The translations under genes were made by a program, and so were the position numbers. Shown here one piece after another: positions 35,002 through 43,395 of a stretch of DNA of 64,000 nt (positions are counted from its first letter, which is position 1; every line of letters begins with the position of its first letter). Where the stretch lies: NCBI RefSeq assembly GCF_024198255.1, contig NZ_JAJVKW010000002.1, positions 620,001 to 684,000 of the forward strand, given 5' to 3'. The notes beneath the pieces are model-generated. The model did not search any database. It was not told the origin of the DNA and saw only the letters and a list, made by a program, of their open reading frames with translations. This stretch comes from Myxococcus guangdongensis (lineage in GTDB: Bacteria > Myxococcota > Myxococcia > Myxococcales > Myxococcaceae).

Positions 35002-36419
35002 GACGCGCGCTCTTCGCCGCCGTCCTGGTGTTCACGGGCGGCTGTGCCTCCATCCAGAAGGAGAAGGGCCACGCGGAGGTCGCCGCGCTCGTCGAGGAGC
35101 GCATCGGCCGCAAGACGCGCTGGAATCAGGGGACACCGGAGGACGCGGAGGTCTCCCGGCACCTGGACACGCTGCTCGCGGGGGAGCTGACCTCGGACCG
35201 CGCGGTGGAGGTGGCGCTGCTGAACAACCCCGCGCTCCAGGCGACCTATGAGGACCTGGGGGTCTCCCAGGCGGACATGGTGCAGGCGGGGCTGTTGAGC
35301 AACCCGACGTTCGACGGGAGCATCGGCTTTCCGCTCACGAACGACGGCGTGAGCGAGACGGAGTTCTCGCTGGTGCAGGGCTTCGTGGAGCTGTTCACCC
35401 TGCCCTTGCGCAAGCGCGTGGCGCAGGAGCAGTTCATCGCGGACACGCTGCGCGTCGCGCACGAGGCGCTCGCCACGGCGGCCGATGCGCGCAAGGTGTT
35501 CCGCGAGGTGCAGGCGCGGCAGCAGTTGGTGGAGCTGCGCCGGATGGTGCTCGAGGCCTCGGAGGCCGCCGCCGAGCTGGCGACGCTCCAGCACGCCGCG
35601 GGCAACATCACGGACCTGGACCTGGCGACGGAGAAGGCCGCGGCGGAGGAGGCCCGGCTGGAGCTGGCGCGCGAGGAGCTGACGCTGGTGGAGGACCGCG
35701 AGCGGCTCAACCGGCTGTTGGGGTTGTGGGGTGGGAGGACAGCGTGGGCCATCGCGGAGAAGCTCCCGGCGCCGCCCGAGGAGGAGGCGACGCTGGAGCG
35801 GCTGGAGTCACTCGCCATCCGGCAACGGTTGGACATCGATGCGGCGCGCAAGCAGACGGAGCTGATGTGGAACGCGCTGGAGCTGGCGCGCAGCACGCGC
35901 TTCTTCGGCCGGGTGGACGTGGGCGTGCATACACACCGGGACGCGAATGGGCCACGGCTGCTCGGGCCCACGCTCTCGCTGGAGCTGCCCATCTTCGACC
36001 AGCGTCAGGCGCTCATCGCGAAGCTCGAGGCGCAGCATCGTCAGAGCGAACGGAGGCAGACGGAGCTGTCCGTCAACGCTCGCTCGGAGGTCCGCGCGGC
36101 GAGGGCCCGGCTGCTGACGCTCCGGGGCGTGGCCGAGCGGTATCAGTGCGTGGTGCTGCCACTGCGTGAGCAGGTCGTCGAGCAATCCCAGCTCCAGTAC
36201 AACGCGATGCAGATTGGCCTGTACGCGCTGCTCGACGCGAAGCAGTCACAGGTCGAGACCTACCGCGCGTACATCGAGACGGTCCGCGATTACTGGCTGG
36301 CGCACGCGGAGCTGGAGCAGCTCGTCGGAGGTCGGCTTCCCGGTGGGAGCCACGCGACGCCCGCCAGCCCCGCGCCCACTCAACCTCCTTCCGGGCATGA
36401 CCACGGAGCCACCCCATGA
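34998..36419 (+). CDS. TolC-family outer membrane factor, copper cassette
   Basis: 473-residue outer-membrane channel protein with a lipoprotein signal (LVFTGGC, Cys15). Long heptad-rich helices and two OEP repeats are seen: EVALLNNPALQATYEDLGVSQADMVQ near residue 80, the coiled coil at about 150-240, and PTLSLELPIFDQRQALIAKLEAQ near residue 320. The C-terminus carries His (SGHDHGATP). No pump or adaptor gene adjoins it, so it may work with another exporter, or serve as outer-membrane copper protein as CusC/CopB-like factors do. The GTG start overlaps the previous stop, and its own stop overlaps the next ATG (ATGA), so the three genes are translationally coupled. Confidence 0.85.
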   Translation: MRRALFAAVLVFTGGCASIQKEKGHAEVAALVEERIGRKTRWNQGTPEDAEVSRHLDTLLAGELTSDRAVEVALLNNPALQATYEDLGVSQADMVQAGLLSNPTFDGSIGFPLTNDGVSETEFSLVQGFVELFTLPLRKRVAQEQFIADTLRVAHEALATAADARKVFREVQARQQLVELRRMVLEASEAAAELATLQHAAGNITDLDLATEKAAAEEARLELAREELTLVEDRERLNRLLGLWGGRTAWAIAEKLPAPPEEEATLERLESLAIRQRLDIDAARKQTELMWNALELARSTRFFGRVDVGVHTHRDANGPRLLGPTLSLELPIFDQRQALIAKLEAQHRQSERRQTELSVNARSEVRAARARLLTLRGVAERYQCVVLPLREQVVEQSQLQYNAMQIGLYALLDAKQSQVETYRAYIETVRDYWLAHAELEQLVGGRLPGGSHATPASPAPTQPPSGHDHGATP

Positions 36420-37867
36420 AGTCCCCTCTTCACGACAACACCCATTCGATGCGAACCACGACCCAGGTCGAGGAGGAGTCGCAAGGTGCTCGGCCAGGAG
36501 CGATGAGCCGACGGAGCATGCTGGCGACAGCGGGGGCCTCGCTCGCGGGCGGTGCGCTGCTGCTCCAGGGCGGCGCCGCGCATGCGCAGACCTCGGCACC
36601 TCGCGCGAGCCCACCGCCCCGGCGTGACTGGCAGTCCCCTGGCATGCCGAACCGGGACTACCGACCGGTCATCGTGCCCAACGGGACGAAGCTGCCATGG
36701 AAGCTGGTCAACGGCGTGAAGGTCTTCCACATGGTGGCCGAGGAGGTCGAGCACGAGCTCGCGCCGGGCCTGAAGGTCCACTGCTGGGGCTACAACGGCC
36801 AGGTGCACGGCCCCACCATCGAGGTGGTGGAGGGTGACCGCGTCCGCTTCTACGTCACCAACCGGCTGCCCGCGCCCACGACGGTGCACTGGCACGGCCT
36901 GCTGCTGCCCAACGGCATGGACGGCGTCGGAGGGCTCAACCAGAAGTCCATCGCACCGGGCGAGACGTTCCGTTACGAGTTCACCATCCGCCAGTCAGGC
37001 ACGGGCATGTATCACTCGCACCACGACGAGATGACGCAGATGGCGCTCGGCATGGTGGGGCTGTTCATCATGCACCCGCGTCGCCCGGTGGGTCCGCGCG
37101 TGGACAAGGACTTCGCGCTCATGTTGCACGAGTGGCGCGTGGACCCGGGCACCCGGCGTCCGGACCCGAACGAGATGACGGACTTCAACCTGCTCACGTT
37201 CAACGCGAAGGCCTTCCCCGGCACGGAGCCGCTGGTGGTGCGACAGGGCGAGCGCGTGCGAATCCGCCTGGGCAACCTGAGCGCGATGGACCACCACCCC
37301 ATCCACCTGCACGGCTACCACTTCCGAATCACGGAGACGGACGCGGGCCGCATCCCCGAGTCCGCGCAGTGGCCGGAGACCACGGTGCTCGTCCCCGTGG
37401 GCAGCACGCGCTCCATCGAGTTCGTCGCGGATGTACCGGGTGACTGGGCGATGCACTGTCACATGACGCACCACCTGATGAACCAGATGGGGCACGACCT
37501 GCCGAACCTCATCGGCGTGAATCCCGGGGGACTCGACGCGAAGGTGCGCAAGCTCTTGCCGGGTTACATGACCATGGGGCAGACGGGCATGGGCGACATG
37601 GTGGAGATGGGCATGCCCGTGCCCACCAACTCCATCCCCATGAGCGGTGCGCGCGGCAAGCACGACGTCATCACCATGGGCGGCATGTTCACGGTGCTCA
37701 AGGTGCGCGAGCGATTGACGGGCGACGCGGACCCGGGCTGGTACGAGAACCCGCCCGGCACGCTGGCGATGGCGGCCAGCCCGGCCGAACTGAGCCAGGA
37801 TGGCATCGACGTGGACGCACCGCCGAAGGCCGAACCCGCGTCTCCGGGTGGACTCGCTCACGGATGA
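36416..37867 (+). CDS. Tat-exported two-domain multicopper oxidase
   Basis: 483-residue multicopper oxidase, probably oxidising Cu(I) in the periplasm. A twin-arginine signal (MSRRSMLATAGASLAGG) starts at residue 30. Domain 1 (about 95-225) holds HWHG (158-160) and MYHSHHDEM (199-206); domain 2 (about 245-375) holds DHHPIHLHGYHF and AMHCHMTHHLMNQM with the Cys ligand of the type 1 copper flanked by type 3 His. The two cupredoxin units and 480 residues suit a two-domain oxidase. A Met-rich segment (MTMGQTGMGDMVEMGMPV, about 382-400) is typical of cuprous oxidases such as CueO. M. xanthus has related enzymes (Cuo) in copper resistance. GGAG stands eight bases before the ATG. Confidence 0.9.
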   Translation: MKSPLHDNTHSMRTTTQVEEESQGARPGAMSRRSMLATAGASLAGGALLLQGGAAHAQTSAPRASPPPRRDWQSPGMPNRDYRPVIVPNGTKLPWKLVNGVKVFHMVAEEVEHELAPGLKVHCWGYNGQVHGPTIEVVEGDRVRFYVTNRLPAPTTVHWHGLLLPNGMDGVGGLNQKSIAPGETFRYEFTIRQSGTGMYHSHHDEMTQMALGMVGLFIMHPRRPVGPRVDKDFALMLHEWRVDPGTRRPDPNEMTDFNLLTFNAKAFPGTEPLVVRQGERVRIRLGNLSAMDHHPIHLHGYHFRITETDAGRIPESAQWPETTVLVPVGSTRSIEFVADVPGDWAMHCHMTHHLMNQMGHDLPNLIGVNPGGLDAKVRKLLPGYMTMGQTGMGDMVEMGMPVPTNSIPMSGARGKHDVITMGGMFTVLKVRERLTGDADPGWYENPPGTLAMAASPAELSQDGIDVDAPPKAEPASPGGLAHG

Positions 37868-37876
37868 ACGGATGAA

Positions 37877-37919
37877 CTCCGGGGACGAGCGTGAGCACGC
37901 GCCCCGCTCGTTTTCGGAG
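37877..37919 (+). terminator. Terminator after multicopper oxidase gene
   Basis: Hairpin of 5 GC-rich pairs, three G-U wobble pairs and 7 more pairs: CTCCG-GGG-ACGAGCG / CGCTCGT-TTT-CGGAG with a 13-base loop, 9 bases after the stop. Read another way, the inner 7-bp stem is followed by a TTTT tract. Best intrinsic terminator in the window. Confidence 0.7.
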
Positions 37920-38044
37920 ACTTCGACAACGTGAACAGCCAGCAGACTCCGAGAAGCTTCGGAGTCAGGAACCGCGGGTCGAGAGATTCATCGGAGGGGT
38001 CGCGGCTCCGCGCCGCTCGGCGGCTCGCGTGGTATGGCCCTCTC

Positions 38045-38938
38045 ATGGCGCGGACACATACCCAGGCGCTCGCATTCGGCGAGACGGAAGACACGCTGTA
38101 CCTGCTGGTCACCGAGGCGAAGAAGTACCGGGTGGTGGAGCTGCGGCAAGGTGAGCGGACTCGAGACTTCTCCGTGCCCTCGGGGATGTGGCTGATGACG
38201 TCGTTCGTGAGTCCCGAACAGGGCCTCACGCTCGTGTTGGCCTCACGGAGCGGGAAGACGCACGTGGTGGTTCCGGGCAAGCGTGGGAAGACGGTGGAGA
38301 TTCCCACGGTGGGGAACGGCCCCCTCAGCGGGGACTACCGGGGCTACGTGGGAGAACTCGTCACCGTCGCGCAGCGTCCCTGTCTGGCGGGGATGGGGAA
38401 CCAGTTCTACGCGTGGGACGGGAGCGCGTGGCGCGACGAGCGGGGGAGCCTGCGGATAGGCCGGGAGATACTCACGGGCATCAAGGCCGTGGTGCCGATG
38501 GGTATGGCCCCCGCGGTGGCCACCCGGGGCGAGGTCCACGTGCTGGAGTCGGGAGAATGGCGCAGGCTCCCGTTCACCTTCGATGAAGAGGTCAAGGCCC
38601 TGGCCTATCGCGAGAGCGACGGCACGCTGTTCGCCGCGGGCAACACGCTCTGGCGTGTCACCGACGGAAAGGACTGTCAGCCCGTTGCGCTCACCACGAA
38701 GGCCGCGTGGTGGGACGCGGCGGTCCTCGGCGAGCAGCTCTACCTCTCCGACTTGAAGTCGGTCTTCCGTGTCGAGGGAGACACCGTGGTGGAGGTACTG
38801 CCGCCCGGCGCGTCGGTGAACCACAACCACGCGATGCACGTGCGTGGCGGCACGCTCCATGTCGTGCGCGAGGACGGAGTCCATCGCTTCGATGGAGCCC
38901 GGTGGACGCTGATTCCCTCACCGGAGCTGGGTGGATAG
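38045..38938 (+). CDS. Beta-propeller-like hypothetical protein
   Basis: 297-residue soluble protein without signal peptide, made of repeating four-strand units (TEDTLYLLVTEAKKYRVVEL, YDG-like FYAWDGSAWRDERG, ALAYRESDGTLFAAGNTLWRV, VHRFDGARWTLI) that suggest a WD40/NHL-like propeller. I do not recognise a catalytic motif. The ATG at 38045 is the first start in the region where the pattern begins; the frame stays open 38 codons upstream to a GTG at 37931 with no extra homology visible. It is convergent with the YezG-like immunity gene, 14 bp apart. A part in the toxin system is possible but unsupported, since it is on the other strand. Confidence 0.65.
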   Translation: MARTHTQALAFGETEDTLYLLVTEAKKYRVVELRQGERTRDFSVPSGMWLMTSFVSPEQGLTLVLASRSGKTHVVVPGKRGKTVEIPTVGNGPLSGDYRGYVGELVTVAQRPCLAGMGNQFYAWDGSAWRDERGSLRIGREILTGIKAVVPMGMAPAVATRGEVHVLESGEWRRLPFTFDEEVKALAYRESDGTLFAAGNTLWRVTDGKDCQPVALTTKAAWWDAAVLGEQLYLSDLKSVFRVEGDTVVEVLPPGASVNHNHAMHVRGGTLHVVREDGVHRFDGARWTLIPSPELGG

Positions 38939-38952
38939 TCAGCAGCCCTTGC

Positions 38953-39306
38953 TCAGCCCACGGCCTCTTCATCCGCGTCGTCGTATTCGTACTCGCCGAC
39001 CTGTCCCCAGCTCCCGTCCTTCTTCTGGCGATAGGTGTACGCAATCGACTTCAGGCCCGTCTTGAAGCGCTGGTTGAGGAGGAAGAGCTTCTGCACGGCG
39101 AGCTCGACGTCTTCGTCCGGAGTGACACTCCCCTTCCCCTTGCCCGTGGGCGCAATCTGGATGTGGTAGCGCTCGGCGTCCCCCTCTCCGGGGACCTTCT
39201 CGACCGTGAGGAGCGCACCCGTCCATTCATCGGGCAGCAGCGAGAGGACCGCGGCCCCCAGTTCGCGATCAATCGGCAACTGTTCGTCTGAAATCTCCGT
39301 GCCCAT
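38953..39306 (-). CDS. YezG/DUF600-like immunity protein candidate
   Basis: 117-residue acidic soluble protein. It opens with LPIDRELGAAVLSLLPDEWTGALLTVEKVP and continues with RYHIQIAPTGKGKGSVTPDEDVELAVQKLF, a helix, then KSIAYTYRQKKDGSWGQVGEYEYDDADE. This order (W in an early helix-strand, charged middle helix, then GxWxxxxxYxD end) resembles the YezG (DUF600) immunity family, known in Bacillus to protect against the YeeF nuclease. The gene lies 33 bp downstream of the RHS gene on the same strand, the usual place for immunity. The family call is by eye; its acidic charge fits a basic nuclease target. Confidence 0.6.
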   Translation of the reverse strand: MGTEISDEQLPIDRELGAAVLSLLPDEWTGALLTVEKVPGEGDAERYHIQIAPTGKGKGSVTPDEDVELAVQKLFLLNQRFKTGLKSIAYTYRQKKDGSWGQVGEYEYDDADEEAVG

Positions 39307-39339
39307 GCAGCACCCTTACCATTCGGGAAAGAGGACGAC

Positions 39340-42300
39340 CTAGTTCTTGGGATTGGGAATGACTTGTGAATGACCCACGATGGGCTTACCCGAGCCGTCG
39401 AACAGTGAGTGAGCGACCTCTGTGGGCCGGCCCGACTTGCCTGAGTACTGCGGCTCGCTGACGAACAGGGTGTTCGGCGTGGTCTTCGCGGTGGCGATGG
39501 ACTTGTTCTCGAACTTCTTCTTGGCGCTGAGGTTCGACTTGGTGCCGTGCTCCGCGATGACGTTCTCGGGCACGTTCACCAGGTCCTGGTTCGCCACACC
39601 GCGCTCGGGCCCCAGGTGCCCTCGATGGTCGATGCCGGATTGGTACCCATCCGGCATGATGTGGCTGACACCCTTCTTCTTGTACTTCTTGGGTGGATCC
39701 AACGGGACCTCGCTGAGCAGCGTGCGCCCCTTGTTGTCCACGAAGTACGTCGACTTCCCGCCCTGGGGGTCGGTGTAGACAATCTTCTTCGCCGCCAGGA
39801 GCTTCTTCTTTTGATGGATGCGGCTCTTGATGGGCATGGTCAGCAGCGTCTCGACGCGCGTGACGCCCTTGAGGGACTTTGCCCCCTTCTTGCTGGCCTT
39901 CGCCTTCTTCGAGTGGACGAGCCCGAGGACATCGAACTGGTCGAGCGGATGGGGCGCATAGGCATACAGGTTGCTGCCACCCCCCGTGCCCAGCGGGTCG
40001 CTCTGGAGATAGCGTCCCAGGCGAGGCTCGTAGTAGCGGAAGCGGTTGTAGAAGAGCCCTGTCTCCGCGTCGTGATAGTGCCCCACCATCCGCAGCGAAA
40101 AATCCACCGTGGACGCGGGGTCGACCTCCACGTGCCCGTGGGGTTCGATGCGCGTGGCACGCCAGACGGATTGCCCTCGCGTGTCCTCGATGCGGAACGG
40201 CGTGCCGTTCGGGGTCGTGAAGAGCGCGTGGACGCGCCCCGTCGAGGGATGCGCCTCCAGGTGCGCGTAGTCCACGAACAGCAGCGGCACCAGCGCGTCG
40301 TGGCCCCCATACACATGGATGCGCAGCCGCCCATCGGGAGCGAGCTCCGCCGCCAGTCGCTCGCCGTCCCAGTAGAACCAGGTCTGTCGCGCCCCACGTC
40401 CGCATCGGATGCGTCGGCCAATCGCGTCGTAGTCCGCCGTCCACGGTTCTCCGTGGCCATCCTCGACGCGGATGAGCATGTCCGCGCTGTCGTAGGTGTA
40501 GCGGACCCGGGAGCCGTCCTCGCGGTGCCGCTCCGCGATGTGATTGCGGCCGTCGTAGACGAAGCGCTCCCCGTTGGCCTCGACCAGCCGGTTGCCCTCC
40601 TGGAGCACCACACCCCGAAGCCCCGGCTTCGCCAGCAGGTTGCCCGCGGCGTCCAGGGGGTACAGGTGTCTCCCGCCAGGGCCGTCCTCCTCCACCAGCC
40701 GGTGCGCGGCATCCACCGTGTACAGCGTCTCGCCGTCGACGCTGTCGTGCACGGCGATGCAGTCCCCCTCCGCGGTGCGCTCGTAGCGGACCCCGTGGTG
40801 CTGGAGGTGCCCGTCGTCGGTCCATCGCCACCGCAGCGTCGCCAGGGGCCAGCCCCGGTCGTCATACCGACGAAGCTCCCGGGTGCCCTGGGCGTGCTCC
40901 CGCAACACCCACCCCGCCGAGTGCTTCCAGAGGGTGTGCGCTCCACCGGTCGGGTCGACCACCTGGACGAGCGACCCTCGTTCGTCCACCACGGTGGTGG
41001 TGAAGCCCAGCACGTCGGTGCGCCGCTCGCGGCCCCTCACGGAGTGCACGACGCCCAGGCCATCGCGCAGGTCGCTTCGCATGCGGCCCCGCGTGTCGCG
41101 CTCGAGCGCCACCGTGTGCGCGTCCGTGGAGGCACGGATGACCTGGTCCTCCAGGTCGAAGGCCAGGAAGTGCGTTCCCCCCGAGGCGAGGGCGCACGTC
41201 ACCAGGTGCCCCTCCTGCTCGTAGTCCAGCTTCAGCAGCGGCCTGCCGTGCCCGTCCCGCTTCTCCACCAGGCGGTCGCCCACGTCCCAGACGTATTCGT
41301 CCCGCACCACCCCGTGCCGCGTCACCCGGACCAGCCGGTCCTTTTCATCCCGCGCGTACTCGCTGATGGTGCCGCCCGCGTCCTCGATACGGACCACCTC
41401 CTCCGTGGAGGAGTGGGTGATGTGCAGGGTGTGTCCGAGCGCATCCGTTTCGGACACGACGAGATTCCACCGCCCTATCCCCCACTGGGTGACCGAGCCA
41501 TCCGCGTCCCGGTGCCACACCAGGTTGCCCCCGGTGTCGTATCTCCACGCCTGGACCCGGCCCGCGGCGTCCACCGCCTGGGTGCAGCGGCCCAGTCGGT
41601 CGTACTCGCGCACGGGGACGGGCGCCGCCCCCTTCGAGCCGTGAGCCTCCACCAGCGAGGACAGGACCGTGGACAGCTCCGCCGGAACACGTTCGAGCAG
41701 TCCGGGGACGTCCCCGCTCGTCGCATGCGGCAGGTCCTGCGTACCGCTGCCCAGCAGGTGCCCCAGTGGCGTGAGGGGATGCGGGAAGAGTTCGGGGTCC
41801 GGAGGAACGGGCTGGACCTCCGCGGGAGGCAGGCGCTGTCCGAAGGGGTCCAACAGCCCCGTGTGTGCGCCCCGCGCGTCGTAGAGCCAGTGCGTGACAC
41901 GGTCCCCCGAGTCCACCTCGCGCACGATGCAGCCGTCCGCGTCCACCTCGCGCCGCAGCACCCCGCCGTAGGGGTCCACCCGCTCCACCAGGGTGTCGTT
42001 CTCGTCGTACCTGAAGCCCCAGACGCCTCCCTGGCGCTCCGTGACACGCGTCTCGCGATGCTCGGCGTCGTACTCGAAGCGGGCCCACCAGAGCCCGTCC
42101 TCTCCGGACGTCTCCACGCAGCGGCCCTGGGCGTCGTACTTCCACCAGAAGCGGTAGCCACCGGGGGTGGTCATCTCCGTCCAGCGGTGCGCCTCGTCAT
42201 GGACCAGCGAATGACGGCCACCCTCGGCATCACACGACGTCACCAGCCGGCCGCGCTTGTCGTATCCATACGAGGCCAGGCATTCGGGGGAGCCCCCTTC

Positions 42301-43395
42301 ACGCAGCCGCAGGAGCGACGTCATCCGGCCCCGGGCGTCGTAGGCGCAGGCGTAGCGTTGACGTCCGCGCGGTGTCCGCTCGATGAGCAGGACGAGCCGC
42401 GCGCCCTGATAGCGCAGCTCCAGCTCCGCCTCCGGACTTCGGACGAAGCGCAGGCGCGCCAGCGGTGTCGCGCCCTCCAACTCCAGCTCGAAGCGCGGCG
42501 CATCCGCCTCGCACACCTCGAAGCGCCGGGCGTCCAACCTGCGCAGCACCACGCCCTGCTGGAGCGTCTCCACCTCCCCGGGCCCCAAGGGCGTGAAGTC
42601 GATGATGCGCCCCTGGCCGTTCTCGTAACGCCAGGCCTGCCGCATCAAGCGCAGCGTGTGCTGGTACTCGTGTCGGAAGCCCCACCCCAGCGGGCCCTGC
42701 TCGGCCGCGCGCGCCGTGGTGTAGTGGCGCCGCCAGCGCAGGAGCCCGGGCGGCGGGGACACCGCGTCGGTGAACTCATCGAAGTTGGCCCCGGTGATGA
42801 CGTCCACCGGATGGCCGCCCGTGCAGTGGACGCCGTTCTGCGCCTTGCGCGTCTTGCGCAGCCCCTTCACCTTGCGCAGCAACGCCCCCAGCAGCGCGAA
42901 GCCCGCGCGCATGGCCAGGGCCATCAGGGAGACGGTCGGCGCGCCTCCCACCAACACCGGCTGCGGGATGGACAGCACCACCGTCGTCGGCAACACCAGC
43001 GACTTCGTGGACTTCTTCTTCTTGAGCCGGGGGATGGGCGGGATGCCGATGTCCTGGCAGCTCAGGACCGGGAGCCCCAGGTAGCTGAAGGCGTCCCCGT
43101 CCACGGACACCGAGGAGCTCCCCATGAAGATCTCCGACTCGTTGGCCGGAGGCTTCACGAACACGCCGCCCAGGGGGATGTGCGGTGGCAGCGCGATGCC
43201 GGACGAGCCCGCCTGCGCGCGCGGGAGTCCGCCCACCAGCACCGTGGCGCCCAGGACGGGCACGTAGTCGACAGGGTCGAACACCAGCCCCAGATGCGGA
43301 TGCGGGATGGGCACCGGGGGCACGGGGCCCGGCGGCTGGATGAGGTGGATATCGATGCCCAGCAGCAGGTCGAAGTGCTTCGCGGCCGGCATCAT
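39340..43395 (-). CDS. PAAR-RHS polymorphic toxin with nuclease-like C-terminus
   Basis: 1351-residue RHS protein. Residues 1-85 are a PAAR-like tip (HLIQPPGPVPPVPIPHPHLG, VPVLGATVLVGGLPRAQAG), pointing to delivery by a type VI secretion spike. After a short basic linker come RHS/YD repeats (from about 195 to 1155; for example YDARGRMTSLLRL, YDKRGRLVTSC, YDSADMLIRV) and the conserved core end FYNRFRYYEPRLGRYLQSDPLG...YAYAPHPLDQFDVLG. A variable C-terminus of about 192 residues follows. ATGATGA overlaps the end of the upstream TPR gene: starts at 43395 or 43392 are possible. No EagR-type chaperone gene or membrane hairpins are present before PAAR. No VgrG gene is in the window. Confidence 0.9.
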   Translation of the reverse strand: MMPAAKHFDLLLGIDIHLIQPPGPVPPVPIPHPHLGLVFDPVDYVPVLGATVLVGGLPRAQAGSSGIALPPHIPLGGVFVKPPANESEIFMGSSSVSVDGDAFSYLGLPVLSCQDIGIPPIPRLKKKKSTKSLVLPTTVVLSIPQPVLVGGAPTVSLMALAMRAGFALLGALLRKVKGLRKTRKAQNGVHCTGGHPVDVITGANFDEFTDAVSPPPGLLRWRRHYTTARAAEQGPLGWGFRHEYQHTLRLMRQAWRYENGQGRIIDFTPLGPGEVETLQQGVVLRRLDARRFEVCEADAPRFELELEGATPLARLRFVRSPEAELELRYQGARLVLLIERTPRGRQRYACAYDARGRMTSLLRLREGGSPECLASYGYDKRGRLVTSCDAEGGRHSLVHDEAHRWTEMTTPGGYRFWWKYDAQGRCVETSGEDGLWWARFEYDAEHRETRVTERQGGVWGFRYDENDTLVERVDPYGGVLRREVDADGCIVREVDSGDRVTHWLYDARGAHTGLLDPFGQRLPPAEVQPVPPDPELFPHPLTPLGHLLGSGTQDLPHATSGDVPGLLERVPAELSTVLSSLVEAHGSKGAAPVPVREYDRLGRCTQAVDAAGRVQAWRYDTGGNLVWHRDADGSVTQWGIGRWNLVVSETDALGHTLHITHSSTEEVVRIEDAGGTISEYARDEKDRLVRVTRHGVVRDEYVWDVGDRLVEKRDGHGRPLLKLDYEQEGHLVTCALASGGTHFLAFDLEDQVIRASTDAHTVALERDTRGRMRSDLRDGLGVVHSVRGRERRTDVLGFTTTVVDERGSLVQVVDPTGGAHTLWKHSAGWVLREHAQGTRELRRYDDRGWPLATLRWRWTDDGHLQHHGVRYERTAEGDCIAVHDSVDGETLYTVDAAHRLVEEDGPGGRHLYPLDAAGNLLAKPGLRGVVLQEGNRLVEANGERFVYDGRNHIAERHREDGSRVRYTYDSADMLIRVEDGHGEPWTADYDAIGRRIRCGRGARQTWFYWDGERLAAELAPDGRLRIHVYGGHDALVPLLFVDYAHLEAHPSTGRVHALFTTPNGTPFRIEDTRGQSVWRATRIEPHGHVEVDPASTVDFSLRMVGHYHDAETGLFYNRFRYYEPRLGRYLQSDPLGTGGGSNLYAYAPHPLDQFDVLGLVHSKKAKASKKGAKSLKGVTRVETLLTMPIKSRIHQKKKLLAAKKIVYTDPQGGKSTYFVDNKGRTLLSEVPLDPPKKYKKKGVSHIMPDGYQSGIDHRGHLGPERGVANQDLVNVPENVIAEHGTKSNLSAKKKFENKSIATAKTTPNTLFVSEPQYSGKSGRPTEVAHSLFDGSGKPIVGHSQVIPNPKN
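39343..39918 (-). other. Variable toxin domain of the RHS protein
   Basis: Roughly the last 192 residues of the RHS protein, after the conserved core end. Very Lys-rich (KKAKASKKGAKSLKG, KKKLLAAKK). A DHRGHLG motif followed by NQDLVNVPENV and a late block SGRPTEVAHSLFDGSG match the DRGH-plus-Asn pattern of Endonuclease_NS_2/YeeF-type DNA/RNA non-specific endonucleases, where the His is catalytic. The base composition is less GC-rich than the RHS part, as expected for an exchanged toxin tip. Confidence 0.6.

Noticed and set aside
38045-38938. Second immunity or effector gene of the RHS module
   Set aside because: It is on the opposite strand, convergent, and shows only a propeller-like pattern; no evidence ties it to the toxin.
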